From the NCBI GenBank assembly GCA_964036045.1, contig OZ038381.1, positions 143,353,596 to 143,417,595 on the forward strand: 64,000 nucleotides of DNA, given 5' to 3'. Position 1 is the stretch's first letter; the number at the start of each line of letters is the position of its first letter. Positions 1 through 9,095 of this stretch are shown here, piece after piece. The notes beneath the pieces were generated by a model. The model was not told where the DNA came from. It worked only from the letters and a program-made list of their open reading frames with translations, and ran no database searches. Source of the stretch: Eutreptiella sp. 'Long Island Sound 2002' (lineage: Eukaryota; Euglenozoa; Euglenophyceae; Eutreptiales; Eutreptiaceae). The position numbers and the translations under genes were made by a program.

Positions 1-238
1 TACTGTTCTGTAGTGTACTGTACTGTACTGTTGGGATTGTTAGGAAATTCATCAAGTAGTAGAGCTGAGGCGGGAAGTAGACGGGATTGGCGTCGTGCTT
101 CAAGTGCAGGATGTCCCGGATGTGGCGGCTGTAGATGTGCCGCCGGCAGATGGTGATGAAGGCGTCTTGGTTCTCGACGCCAATGTCGGGGCGGAGGCGC
201 AGCAGCGCATCCCGTGGCGCGTCCTGTGTGTCACTCAT
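1..238 (-). CDS. Partial ORF at window edge, unknown
   Basis: Read on the minus strand from an ATG at 236-238, the frame is open for 79 codons to the window edge. It begins MSDTQDAPRD and contains ENQDAFITICRRHIYSRHI, a soluble-looking mix of acidic and basic residues. A possible splice acceptor (a T-rich stretch ending in ATGAG) lies at the start, so it could be an internal exon rather than a first exon. It precedes nothing recognisable in the window because transcription would run off the left edge. No family was recognised. Confidence 0.35.
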   Translation of the reverse strand, partial: MSDTQDAPRDALLRLRPDIGVENQDAFITICRRHIYSRHIRDILHLKHDANPVYFPPQLYYLMNFLTIPTVQYSTLQNS

Positions 239-343
239 TGCAAAAACTAACGTAATTCAAACACATGGACAGATTGATTGCTGGCCTTTTGGATACCCTT
301 ACCATACCTTACCTCATTGATCAGGTTTGGTCCAGACCAAGAA

Positions 344-1093
344 TTACTGTCTGGACCCACAGGGGTTCAAATCAACACTGAAATGACCAGCGCGGCGCAC
401 AATCCTGTACACGGTCCTGAATAGGGCCAGGATGCCCTGTAGCACATGAGGGGGCAAGGTTTTAATGACCGACGTCACCCGACCACCTGATTGCCACAAG
501 GCCAAGGACACAGCGTGTGAGCCCGACCGCTGGTGATGCTTAAGGGTGCACAACATGAAGTTTGAAGTACCTTGCACGAACGGAACAGAGTGGCCAAGTT
601 GAGGGTACTGTTCACATGCAATGCACCACATCTTGTCTGTAGTAGCCTCATACCTTAGCCAAGACCGGGTAAGAAGCCACTCCCTTCTGAACTGCGGTTT
701 CTTGGGGGAGGGGGGGTCAGACGGCCGGCACCTCTCAACACAGGAGGTGCAAATACCATCTGTGGTGCACCCTGGACACACGCGGAAATGACACGTGTGG
801 CATTCCACATCAGGCGTGGACACTTCCTGTCCATAGGCACGGCTGGTGCACGAGAAGCTATGCACGGTTGATCCAACCATGGTCATGCACGCCTCATCAA
901 CCACCTTGTGGCACCTCTGATAAGAATACTTGGTGCCACAAATGTTTGCACCACAAGATGCACACCTTACCGGAACAAGAAGAAAAGGACTTAGGGAGGG
1001 GGTGGCACGTGAGGACGACGGAGGTGGGGCAGCCGATGCGCGTGAACTAGACGCCGGCTTCTTGAGGGTAGGCCCAGCCATCGCGCGTGCCAT
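344..1093 (-). pseudogene. Zinc-finger protein fragment, hAT-transposase-like N-terminus
   Basis: The 249-aa frame starts at ATG 1091-1093 (MARAMAGPTLKK). Residues 40-70 hold CASC...CGT...RCHK and residues about 95-125 hold CHTCHFRVCPGC...CTSC, two clustered Cys arrays like RING/zinc-ribbon folds. Residues about 140-190 follow the pattern W-L-x-Y...MWCIACE...F..GTSNF....L..H..S.SH, which is the layout of the TTF/BED-like finger in hAT-type transposases and ZNF862-like proteins. The segment LFRTVYRIVRRAGHFS near the C-terminus fits the helix that follows in that family. The frame ends in TAA where the transposase core should continue, so it is truncated or continues past an unseen intron; a GTGGGT donor-like site sits just before the stop. 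Zinc binding is inferred; the family link is moderate. Confidence 0.45.
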
Positions 1094-1379
1094 CCGACTT
1101 GGCGGCGCGCATGACTTGGGTGTGGGCTAACTTCGTCAATGACCCACCGTCGGGGGAGTGTAGGTACCGGAGGGCAGCCGCGGCATTGCCGAAATGCATC
1201 CAATCGGCACCCTCGCGAGCGACCGGACCGAGTCGGCGCATCCATACATCACCACCCATCCCGAGATGCGAGATAGGAAAAGAGGGTGTGAAGGGTGAAC
1301 AAACAAGAAGACGAGAGATGATAATTCTTCTGGCACAATGGACAAACATAGGAAACAGCAAAGTTCAGGCTTTGTCTAT

Positions 1380-1780
1380 CTATTTATGGTAATGCGCACG
1401 GACATGCGGTGAATTAGAAGTGAGAACTTTGTTTATTTTGTGTTGAAGCTTGTTGTTCTAATGTGGATGTACAAATGCAATCCGTCACAAAGTGTCAAGA
1501 GGCACATTTCCCTAACCTCTTTGTCGTAAGCGAACGAGATGGCGTTTATGATTATTTAAATTTAAATGACACCTACCGGAAATGACAACTTGCAAGCAAA
1601 TGGCACAACAAGGCAACCCAAAACCTTCCCCGATGCATGCAACAATATGTGAAAACACCAATAAACATCAATAAACATCAATAAACAGCGATTCTCGCCC
1701 CAAAACGGGCTTTTTTTGAAAAATAAACGCGTAAACGCGTTTATTTTGAATTTGACTAGCGACTTGAATAGCAGTTAATT
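1380..1780. other. AT-rich non-coding stretch
   Basis: No supportable ORF. It holds a palindromic ATTTAAATTTAAAT (about 1552-1566), a triple aataaacatc repeat (1660-1690) and the hairpin listed separately. It resembles the short-motif arrays that bound mobile elements elsewhere in the window, but no partner array was found. Confidence 0.4.
1720..1747. repeat. Perfect 12-bp inverted repeat, 4-nt loop
   Basis: AAAATAAACGCG at 1720-1731 is followed by TAAA and by its exact reverse complement at 1736-1747. A second, imperfect hairpin with TCGCGAAAATC / GATTTTTGCGCGA arms lies near 2072-2099. Function unknown. Confidence 0.8.
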
Positions 1781-1784
1781 AGAG

Positions 1785-2275
1785 CCTGGTTGGGCTACGC
1801 CACGACCGCCGTGTGGGAAGGTGGCGGGGCAGCTGGGGCAGCGTGAGAGGCGCAGACATCCCGAGCGGTGCTCGAGGAACCGTCCTGTGGGGGAGGAGGA
1901 AAATGGACGCGACCCGCTGTCCCACTGGGCCCAAGGGCAGGGCCGCATTGCGGCTGCGTACAACGTAGCGCACGGGGGTCACGCTCCCATCAGTTTCACA
2001 TCTCCTAGAAACAAACAGCGATCACGAAACAATAAATGGAACTCTAAAATCAAAAAATGGCTCGAGAATCGCGAAAATCAAGCGATTTTTGCGCGAAGTT
2101 CGCAACAGGGAAGCAAGTGGAGAACGAACTACACAACGCGCACAGATGACACAATCGCGCGAAGATCCAGATTTTCGTGTTCGGCAACACGCATACCTCC
2201 CCTTTGCAAGGACAGCGGATGCTCCATCCCCCTTACCTGGCCTGCCTAGCGGTGCGGAACGGCGGCACCTCGTTT
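1785..2275. other. No supportable gene
   Basis: Short frames exist on both strands here, but none has a recognisable domain, paralogue in the window or convincing composition. Confidence 0.4.
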
Positions 2276-2280
2276 AGCAC

Positions 2281-2551
2281 CTACCAAGCGCTCGTAGGCA
2301 GTTCCGGCGTCAGGAAATCACCGATTGCCCACTGCACCAGGGCATCCCCGTCCGTTCGCTCGGCCTTGGCCAGCTTGAGCTGGTACGGCCCCTGCCAAAG
2401 CACAACCTCCCCGCCATGGACCGGCACGGGGTGGAGGCCCGTCGCCGAGCGGGTGACGAATGTGGGGTGGTGGGTACAGACGGGGGGGCTTGCTTCACCC
2501 GGGGCTTGGGGGGGATTGTAAACATCATCCTGAAGGTCCTCCAGGGCCAGA
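2281..2551 (-). CDS. Terminal exon of unknown protein, abuts element A end
   Basis: A minus-strand frame without its own start codon is open from 2551 down to TAG at 2281-2283 (about 89 codons). It reads LALEDLQDDVYNPPQAPG and later LWQGPYQLKLAKAERTDG, GDALVQWAIGDFLTPELPTSAW. The composition is clearly protein-like, unlike the other two frames. Directly upstream on the same strand is GTGTACCAAG, the end of the family A terminal repeat, which supplies an AG acceptor, so the exon probably begins at 2551. No family recognised; it is likely the C-terminus of a gene whose upstream exons were displaced by element insertion. Confidence 0.5.
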
Positions 2552-3127
2552 CTTGGTACACACTAGAAAACCCAATTTCGTTCTAGGCTGGATGGTGCTA
2601 GAACGGCTAGAGCGATAAAAGGGGGGTTTACGCCAACCCGTGGGGGTGGGGGTTAGGTGATATCAATGGTGGAACCTGGGCCTCCAGGACCATTCTGGAG
2701 GGTCCAAATCTCATCGTTCAAAAAAACACATTTTTGACCCCGAAATGAAGACCACAAAAAAGTGTTCTAGCGACGTTCTAGCGCAGTTCCAACGTGTTCG
2801 CTAGAACGTCGCTAGAACGTTCTAGCCTAGAATACAACTAGAACAAAAAAAATCATGCATGTGTCGCATCTAAGGGACACCGAAGTGGGGGTCGGGTGGG
2901 GGGGGGGAAGACACATACACTCATGAAAACCACTAGACTTGAAGCATGCATAGGCGCATGTGCATCCCCCCCCCCCACACACACACAGTTTGGCATAGAC
3001 ACAACACACAACAAAAGATGTCAACGGTGGGGAGGGTGGGGTAAGAGGCCGACCACAAGCACCGCACAAAGACCCCCTGAGTGTCGAGCTATCATCCCCC
3101 CCCTTTCCATGTTGGCTACTCTGCTTG
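2548..3127 (-). mobile_element. Family A element, one end only
   Basis: The terminal sequence cttggtacacactagaa at 2552 matches the ends of the complete element at 10864-11482. It is followed by arrays of ttctagc/gctagaa (2560-2600 and 2760-2840) and by a segment (2840-3125) that is, in reverse complement, similar to 11100-11360. So this is one half of a family A copy in minus orientation; the other terminus is not visible. The stretch 2605-2755 between the two arrays has no match in the complete copy. Confidence 0.65.
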
Positions 3128-3310
3128 TTGTGCTTCAGGTCAAGGAGGGTATCCATTACCTTTTTGCAGGTGTTCTTTTGGTTTTTGAATTGGTTGAAGT
3201 GAGAATTGAATTAAGAATTGCGTACACATTGACACCAAGAGGTAGGTGTGTTACTCCTTCCCTCCTCCCCGCCATGTGTGTCTGTGGTGTGGGGTTGTCT
3301 ACCCTAGGTG
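3121..3310. repeat. Family A internal repeat, shared with 7661-7770 and 8121-8200
   Basis: Positions 3121-3225 repeat in direct orientation at 7661-7760 (shared tgcttgttgtgctt and gagggtatccattacct). Positions 3228-3306 recur inverted at 8121-8200 (shared gaggtaggtgtgttact). These belong to the 5' side of the family A gene; their order is rearranged here by the neighbouring family B insertion. Confidence 0.65.
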
Positions 3311-3324
3311 CCTGCATGAAAAGT

Positions 3325-3420
3325 AGTATTGTTCATGATTTATTTTTCATATATGAACGATTCATATATGAACCATGAATATGAATAGCTTTTATGAACG
3401 CTTTTTGGTACACATTTTTT
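3325..3420. repeat. Family B motif array (ttatgaac / gttcataa)
   Basis: Repeated self-complementary units such as tcatatatgaac and ttttatgaacg precede the plus-strand gene. The ATG of the following frame (3394) lies inside the motif itself. Confidence 0.75.
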
Positions 3421-4147
3421 GTTATGTCTTACCCTTACTCCGTCTTCACGGAGCTGAACATGATGCTTGTTGGGCTCACTAGTGCCACCAGTCTTCGGGA
3501 TAACAAGTGTTCCGACCTGTTGGCCCAATGGATGTCATTGTCCCCCCTCATCCGGGCCCGTTTCCGGGAGGCAATGGACCACGCTCCCTTCCGGGCGGTC
3601 CACAAAACCAAGGTGCAGGCCATCGGTACGTATGCGGAGGCCCTCTTTCTCGCACCCTATCTGATAGGGCTCCTTTTGGAGTCGGGTGCACCCCGGTCCG
3701 GCTTCCGTGGGTTGTCTGAGTACTTCACCTGCCAGGGCATTGCCTACATTGCTCACACCGGGCAGCCCTTCCCACGGCCCATCGCCACACGGCACCAATT
3801 TGACGCAACGTGGAAGTCATTGACCGCTCCGCTTGCTTTGTCCCCCCCGGTGGAATGTGCCGACCCCCCGTTGTCGGGTCCCTCTTGGCCCCTACGGTTG
3901 TGGGTACAATACGTGCAATCCCGGCCAGCCCTCTGCCAGGCCATTGATTGGATCCCCCCCCCTCACCTTTGTGGTGCGGGGTGACGGGTATCCTTGCGCC
4001 GGTGGCAGTTGGTCGCAGCTGTCGTTGGGGCTATTGAACCATGGGGTAAAGGCGCGAACACCCGCCTTCCTATGGGTCATCGGCATGGCCGTCACGGGGG
4101 ACAAGGATACGGTTGTCCAGGGCCAAATTTGGCCTCAGTTGCTATAG
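3394..4147 (+). pseudogene. Family X protein, exon 1, frameshifted copy
   Basis: The frame from 3394 runs 196 codons (…LTSATSLRDNKCSDLLAQW…) and breaks at a C9 run near 3952-3961. Homology then continues in another frame (RGDGYPCAGGSWSQLSLGLL) to TAG at 4145-4147. The whole length matches the minus-strand copy at 7654-6880: LSGASNLKDERVGHYLATW, ATWKSL/ARWKEF, SWPLRLWVQYVQSRPAL versus SWPFASWVTYILSRPGL, and GSWSQLSLGLL versus GNWTQLTISFA. This conservation across diverged DNA shows a real protein family of about 240 residues in this exon. It has no recognised domain. The tag family X is used here for it. Because the copies sit beside transposase-like exons, it is probably a transposon-encoded accessory protein or transposase N-terminal region; that is inference. 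Confidence 0.6.
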
Positions 4148-4297
4148 GTTTGTAGTCTCCATTTTTGTGTTCATATGTTGTTCACATTTCGCGTGTCCAT
4201 AATTCGAAAACTGCGGTCATAAAAAGCCGTGCTGCCAATTTATGAATCATGAACGCGTTTTATGAACACAAATTATGAACACCTTTTATGAACACAG
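4148..4297 (+). other. Putative intron filled with family B motif
   Basis: Between exon 1 and the next homologous exon lies an array of ttatgaac/gttcat units (about 4180-4297) ending in aacacAG. The next bases, gttgtggagtccgttattgac (VVESVID), align with VIQDVID, which begins at 6760 after an AG in the sister gene. The intron position is therefore conserved while its contents differ. The donor is not certain; TAG|GTTTGT at 4145-4153 is the best candidate. Confidence 0.6.
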
Positions 4298-5427
4298 GTT
4301 GTGGAGTCCGTTATTGACTGCCAAAAATTTTAGTGGTGCGACAGCTCCGTGCCGGCGGCGGTCCTCCTTGGTGGGGACCAACCGAGGCTCCGCTCCTCCT
4401 TGGCATCAGCGTGGCTCCCTGAGTGGGGAGTACTTTTAATGAGGCCCTGCAGGACAATACGGCCAAGCGGGGGAATGCGGTGGCTGCTCGGAGGACAACC
4501 GAGTCGGATGCCACCAATCATCATCGGCATCAAGTGATCAGCAAAAGTTTGGATGCGGCAGGATGCACCGGCCAGCCACTGCTGGTCATAGCCAAAAACC
4601 GGGAATTTTAGTGCATCTTGCATTGCTGCATGGCCTTCAGAAGGCTTTTGGTGGCCATCCTGGAGGCCTAGGTGGGAAATCATCCCCCTCACGTTGCGGG
4701 GGAGGTACAAAAATTTCTGTACCGCAACCGGTGTGGCGTGCGGTTGGGGGCGCACAACGCACCGGACGAGGAGGAGGCCCACAACCTATTCTAGGCTTGG
4801 GGACAGGTGGCGTACCCGCTTGCATACGTCGAGGAGGACCGCACGTGGTAAGCGGATGTGGGGGTGCGAACATTGCTACGCACTTTGTACTAGCCTCTTC
4901 TTGATGTGCCTAGCCCTTCGTGCCGACTTGTTGCTGCTGTGTCTCGGGAACGCTGCTGCGGGGAGTTGGGGTCGCACTATTTGTTGTTCCTCGAAGAGGA
5001 TTGTGATACCATGCTTGAGAGTGCGGATGCACGCTGGGTTGGATTGGTTGCCGTGTCTAGGGATTTTGTGGAGAGCGCCAATTATATTTTGACGAAGGGG
5101 TACAATGGACATAGTTCCAAGGGTGGGGGTGCGGGTAAGAGTGCAGTGGAACGGGAAGCAATGGTTGTCCAATTGGTTTGGGAATGGTGGTTTCTAACCT
5201 TTGACCAGCCGTTGTTGCACTATAACACCCCACACACCGCGACGTGCACTGCCGCTTCACTTCTAAGCACCACCCCCCAAGCACCCTCCACCCAAGCGCC
5301 CTCTACGACCCAGCTTTATTACTTTTCGCGGCTGGAGCAGAGTCAGAAGGCGACCCTCGCCTTGGTGGTATACTGTTTGTCTGTTGTGGTTCGCGTTCAT
5401 ATTGCGTTCACAATTCACCATTTGTAA
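4298..5427 (+). pseudogene. DDE-transposase-like exon, several frameshifts
   Basis: After VVESVID the homology to 6760-6250 continues through three frames: SGATAPCRRRSSLVGTNRG against GADQPCTRRVIGVTTCP, then NEALQDNT...LDAAGC against NVQKKTWEG...LQAAGC. From 4906 to 5427 one frame stays open for 173 codons and contains DARWVGLVAVSRDFVESAN followed by KGGGAGKSAVEREAMV and LVWEWWFLTF. An ESAN-type acidic residue followed by a Gly-rich loop and a Trp-rich helix is reminiscent of the C-terminal catalytic region of some DDE transposases, but no named family is asserted. The frameshifts make a functional product unlikely. Next to it downstream is a second family B array. Confidence 0.5.
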
Positions 5428-5444
5428 AACGGAAATTGCCATCA

Positions 5445-5512
5445 TTAATAAATTATGAACCAATTTATGACCTAGCGAATTATCAACCAGTTTTATGAAC
5501 GATTCACGGACA
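5445..5512. repeat. Family B motif array
   Basis: aaattatgaacc, aatttatgacc and ttttatgaacg units close the transposase-like exon. Confidence 0.65.
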
Positions 5513-5836
5513 GCTTCCCCCACGTCTATAGGAGGAGTGGCTGGCAGCCCAAGCTCCAGCTCAAGCTCAAGCTCAAGCTCAAGCCCCACCGCCACCTCGA
5601 ACTCTGCACATCAAGCTCCTCCGCCACCTCAAGCGCACTCCTCCTGGCGACCCCCCGCCGCTCACCCCGCCTCCCCACCCGCCAGCGACTCCTCGAGTGA
5701 GGAGTCTTCGAGCTCGTCGGAGCAAGAGAGGAAGAGGAGGAAGGAGGAGAAGAAGAAGGAGCAGAAGAGGAGGAAGAAGGAGAAGAAGAAGGAGGAAAAG
5801 AGGAAGAAGAAGGAGGCAGCGGGGGGGGTGGGGTGA
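5495..5836 (+). CDS. Ser-rich, Lys/Glu-rich low-complexity ORF
   Basis: The 113-aa frame starts at an ATG provided by the family B motif and reads a Ser11 run encoded by agctca repeats, a Pro/Ser stretch, then SSSEESSSSSEQERKRRK and a long alternating Lys/Glu/Arg helix, ending in TGA. It could be the tail of the preceding transposon gene (a disordered, charged C-terminus is also seen at 9056-9800) or just simple-sequence DNA. The reverse strand is also open, so coding status is weak. Confidence 0.3.
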   Translation: MNDSRTASPTSIGGVAGSPSSSSSSSSSSSPTATSNSAHQAPPPPQAHSSWRPPAAHPASPPASDSSSEESSSSSEQERKRRKEEKKKEQKRRKKEKKKEEKRKKKEAAGGVG

Positions 5837-6126
5837 AATAGGACGAACCCGCTCAACACATCAAGGAGGGGAAGGCCGAGATGGAGGACACGGCAGCGGA
5901 GGACCCCGGGGGTGGGGGAGGGGGGTTCTGGTTGTGACCCCGTGGTTGAGGGGGGAGGCAAGCCATGCATGGGGCCCGAGGCACGCCAATGAGCGCAATG
6001 TGCTGACCCTCCCTTGCGTGCAGGGAGCGCTGGGAAGTGGGTACTCGTCCGATGCCCCCCTTTTTTCGAGCCCGAGTTGACATCCATCACCCTACGCTAG
6101 GCATTTCGCCGCCTTTTGCGGCACCG

Positions 6127-6200
6127 CCCTTGGTACACACTAGAAGACCCGATCTCGTTCTAGCCTAGACGCCGCTAGGGCGGCTAGAACGAAAAAAAGA
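6127..6200 (-). repeat. Family A terminal repeat and motif array
   Basis: cttggtacacactagaag at 6131 is nearly identical to the termini at 2552 and 10866 and leads into ttctagcctaga units. It is the right-hand terminus of a family A copy in minus orientation whose genes follow at 6200-7654. Confidence 0.7.
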
Positions 6201-6760
6201 GGGGGATACCCCCCCGGGGGGGGGGATTTGAGGTGTGTAACCTGGACCCCCCTATCCGTACTCGGGGGCCCATAGTTTTGTTTTTCCCCGTCCGGGGAAG
6301 CTGACCCATAAACGCTCCAACGTGCACGCCTCTCCGACAGGAGAACTTGCAGGTCTTGATGGAGCGCAGGGGTGACCAACCTAGCCTCCCGGTCGACAAA
6401 CTCCCCCAACAAGCGGCCCGTGGCCGTTGTCAAGTGAAAAATGCACAAGACGACCCAGGCACGTGACAATTTCAAAATCCGCTGCATACTGCAGCCAGCG
6501 GCTTGCAAGGAAGGCGTCCCAAGGAGGAAGGCCGTGTAGTTGGCCTCATCACCCTCCATGGTCCGCGGGATAGCACTACCCTCCCAAGTCTTCTTTTGAA
6601 CATTCCATATCCCCTCATGGAAGATGGAGCCCACTTGGGGGCACGTGGTCACCCCGATCACCCTTCGTGTGCACGGTTGATCCGCCCCGCGGATCACCTT
6701 TGCTTCCTCCTTGGAGGCCCCCAATTGGACAAGCCCCTTGTCGATGACGTCTTGAATCAC
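6200..6760 (-). pseudogene. Family A transposase-like exon 2
   Basis: Opening at 6760 right after an AG (tgtttag|gtgattcaag), the frame reads VIQDVIDKGLVQLGASKEEA, then GADQPCTRRVIGVTTCP, LQAAGCSMQRILKLSRAW and ATGRLLGEFVDREARL, and runs into the terminal repeat. It aligns with the family B gene (4298-4620). It is shorter than the B copy and lacks the ESAN...KGGG region, so it is probably 3'-truncated. No named domain. Confidence 0.5.
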
Positions 6761-6880
6761 CTAAACACGACACATGGGGGGTGGTAAATTTCGTTCTAGT
6801 CTAGTGTAATCTAGCTTCTAGCAAGCGGTGTTCGAGGCTAACTAGATCAAAACTAGAACGAGTGAAAGGCACTAGGTGAG
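6761..6880 (-). other. Putative intron filled with family A motif
   Basis: ttcgttctagtctag, agcttctagcaag and actagaacgag units occupy the gap between the two homologous exons, at the same place where the family B gene carries its own motif. The 3' splice AG is at 6761-6762 on the minus strand. The donor is not fixed. Confidence 0.6.
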
Positions 6881-7654
6881 AGGCCTGCCTCCCAATTGCT
6901 TTTCCACAACGTCCCAAGGGTGTCCATGGCCTTGTCCTTGCAATTCGCCATGCTCAACACCCAAAGGCCCGCGGGGGAGCGGGCCAAGCAATCGAAGTTG
7001 GCAAAGGAGATGGTGAGTTGGGTCCAATTGCCCCCGGCCACGGGGAAGGCATCCCCCGGACAATGAAGATCAATGGAAAGTTGCGGTTGATTGACCGCAC
7101 CAAGCCCGGCCGGGAGAGGATGTATGTGACCCATGAGGCGAAGGGCCATGAGATCCCGGTGGCCTTGGGCAACACCATGGCAACGGGCTCATCCAATTGC
7201 ACGGTGGTGACGAACTCCTTCCAACGGGCTTGGAAATCCCGCTCGGTACAAATTGGACGGGAGTAGGGGCCACCGGGAACGTGCGGTGGTATTCCAACTT
7301 ACGGAGCGTGTAGAGCTCGGAGAGGGTCCTCCACGAGGACTTGGGGGCCCTCATGTTGGGCACTAGTTCTCACATGGCGGTGGGGGGGAGTAGGGAGGCG
7401 GTGTATGCCTCAACGGCGGCCTTGCATGCCTCACCCGTGGTATGGGTAGAAGTGGCGGAGTTCACAACTTGGACAACGTTGTTGAATTGCCGCCGTGCTA
7501 GGGGGCATGATAGCGCCCACGTGGCCAAGTAATGGCCCACCCGCTCATCCTTGAGGTTTGAAGCCCCACTCAAGTCCCGTAGTGCCTTAGACAAGAGGGA
7601 AGTATCCTTTTCGGGTGAGGAGGGAGCAAGGGGGGAAGTGGCGGGGCGTTTCAT
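6880..7654 (-). pseudogene. Family X protein, family A copy
   Basis: ATG at 7652-7654 (MKRPATSPLAPSS). The frame reads LSKALRDLSGASNLKDERVG and LATWALSCPLARRQF, meets an in-frame TGA at 7370-7372, continues in the same frame (ELVPNMRAPKSSWRTL), then homology moves to other frames: ARWKEFVTTVQLDEPVAMV, GISWPFASWVTYILSRPG and GGNWTQLTISFANFDCLAR. The path parallels 3394-4147. It also resembles 39765-39520 at its start (ALRALNTANLRRY... and RRRRLMAVQRLVLVL). Stop and frameshifts mean it is inactive or contains unrecognised introns. Confidence 0.55.
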
Positions 7655-7861
7655 TGCAACTGCTTGTTGTGCTTAAGGTCAGGGAGGGTATCCATTACCT
7701 CTTTGCAGGTGTGCTTTTGTTTTCTAAATTGGTTGATCTCAAAATTGAATTAAGAAGTGCGTACACAAGCTAGGTACCAGTGCACACAACGGAGGGGGGG
7801 GATTCCACAACCTGGGAGGACGGGGGGCAAAGCATACACATACAACCCTACAGCACCTGTG

Positions 7862-8335
7862 CACACACACACACACACACATACACCCCAGCAACTAGCC
7901 AACAACCAACCAATCAACCAACCAACCAACCTGCCAAACTCAGCTGTCCAAGAACCAATGAACCGACAACCAACCAACCAAGCAACCCGAAAACCAACAG
8001 CCAACCAACCAACAAGCCAAGTACCAGTGCACACAGAGGGGCGGGGTCCCATAACCCGGGAGGAGGGGGGACAAAGCATACCACAGACCCACACAGTACA
8101 GCTCTTGACGCTGCAGCAGAACACTAGACAACCCCACACCATAGGCACACATGGCGGGGAGGGGGGAAGCAGTAACACACCTACCTCTTGGTGTCGGCTG
8201 GTTGGTTGTTCGTTGATTGGTTCTTGGACAACTGAGTTTGGCTGGCTGGTCCGTTGGTTGGTTGGTTGGTTGGTTGGTTGCGTGGTTGGTTGGTTGTTGG
8301 CTGGTTGCTGGGGTGTATGTGTGTGTGTGTGTGTG
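7862..8335. repeat. Large inverted repeat of (ccaa)n / (ttgg)n with (ca)n ends
   Basis: About 130 bp at 7862-7990 (ca repeat, caacaaccaacc units, then gtccaagaaccaat) is the reverse complement of about 8195-8335 with few mismatches. Spacer about 200 bp. A direct repeat beginning gtaccagtgcacaca is found at 7777 and 8020. The strand can fold into a very long hairpin. The translated ORFs here are simple-sequence artefacts. Confidence 0.75.
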
Positions 8336-8690
8336 TGCGTTGCCTCGACACATGCTCTGTGCTATTGTTGCACATTGCGTCTGTGTGTAAGCATGCCTGC
8401 GCAGCCATTGCAAGGGTCTTTGGGGTAGGTTTGCACATTTCATTTCGGCGTTCTAGCGCGTTCTAACGAGGTGTTCCAGCGACGTTCTAGCGAGCGAAGA
8501 ACGCTAGAATAGCACTAGAACGCCGCTAGAACACCTCGGTAGAACACTGCTAGAACGCCGAGATGAAATGTGCAAAACATCCCCTAGACCCTTGCAATGG
8601 CTGCACAAGCATGCTTACACACAGACACACCGCAGAACAACACCACACTACACGTGTCCAGGCAACACACACACATACACCCCACCCAAC
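8310..8690. repeat. Fold-back structure centred on a family A motif array
   Basis: 8310-8453 and 8549-8690 are inverted copies (shared cccttgcaatggctgc, gcatgcttacacacag, gatgaaatgtgcaaa). The centre, 8454-8548, is itself a palindromic array of gttctagc/gctagaac. Looks like a fold-back derivative of a family A end. Confidence 0.75.
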
Positions 8691-8814
8691 ACCACATACG
8701 ACCCACACAGCACAGTGCATAACCCAGCTGGGGGGGGGGGGGGCAAGGGAAGAGGGATGGTTGGAAGGGGAGACCTGTACACTACCCTCGGTACTTGTTT
8801 GAAACCTAGTTTTG

Positions 8815-9095
8815 TTCATTATAAAATGTGTTCCGAAATATGAACGCATTTTGCACTTGCTCGGGTACCCATGGGCCAATTTTGTTCAAAAGCTCGTGGC
8901 CCTCTAGGTGATTTTTTTTTGTGGACCGGGGGTTTCTGTAAAAATTGCCATTTTTACCAGCTTATGCAAATAATGAAAACATCCTCCCCTATTCATAATT
9001 CCATTCATAAATCTATTCATAATTCAAACCTCGTTTTATGAACGAGTTTTTCGTTTTATGAACGCGTTGTAATAACGTGTTTTATGAACGGATGC
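8815..9095. repeat. Family B motif array
   Basis: Units such as ttcataattcc, ttttatgaacg and aataacgtgttttatgaacg. The stop and last codons of the following minus-strand gene lie at its right edge. Confidence 0.7.

Noticed and set aside
7750-8443. Thr/Gln/Pro-rich ORFs on both strands
   Set aside because: Translations of the (ccaa)n/(ttgg)n inverted repeat.
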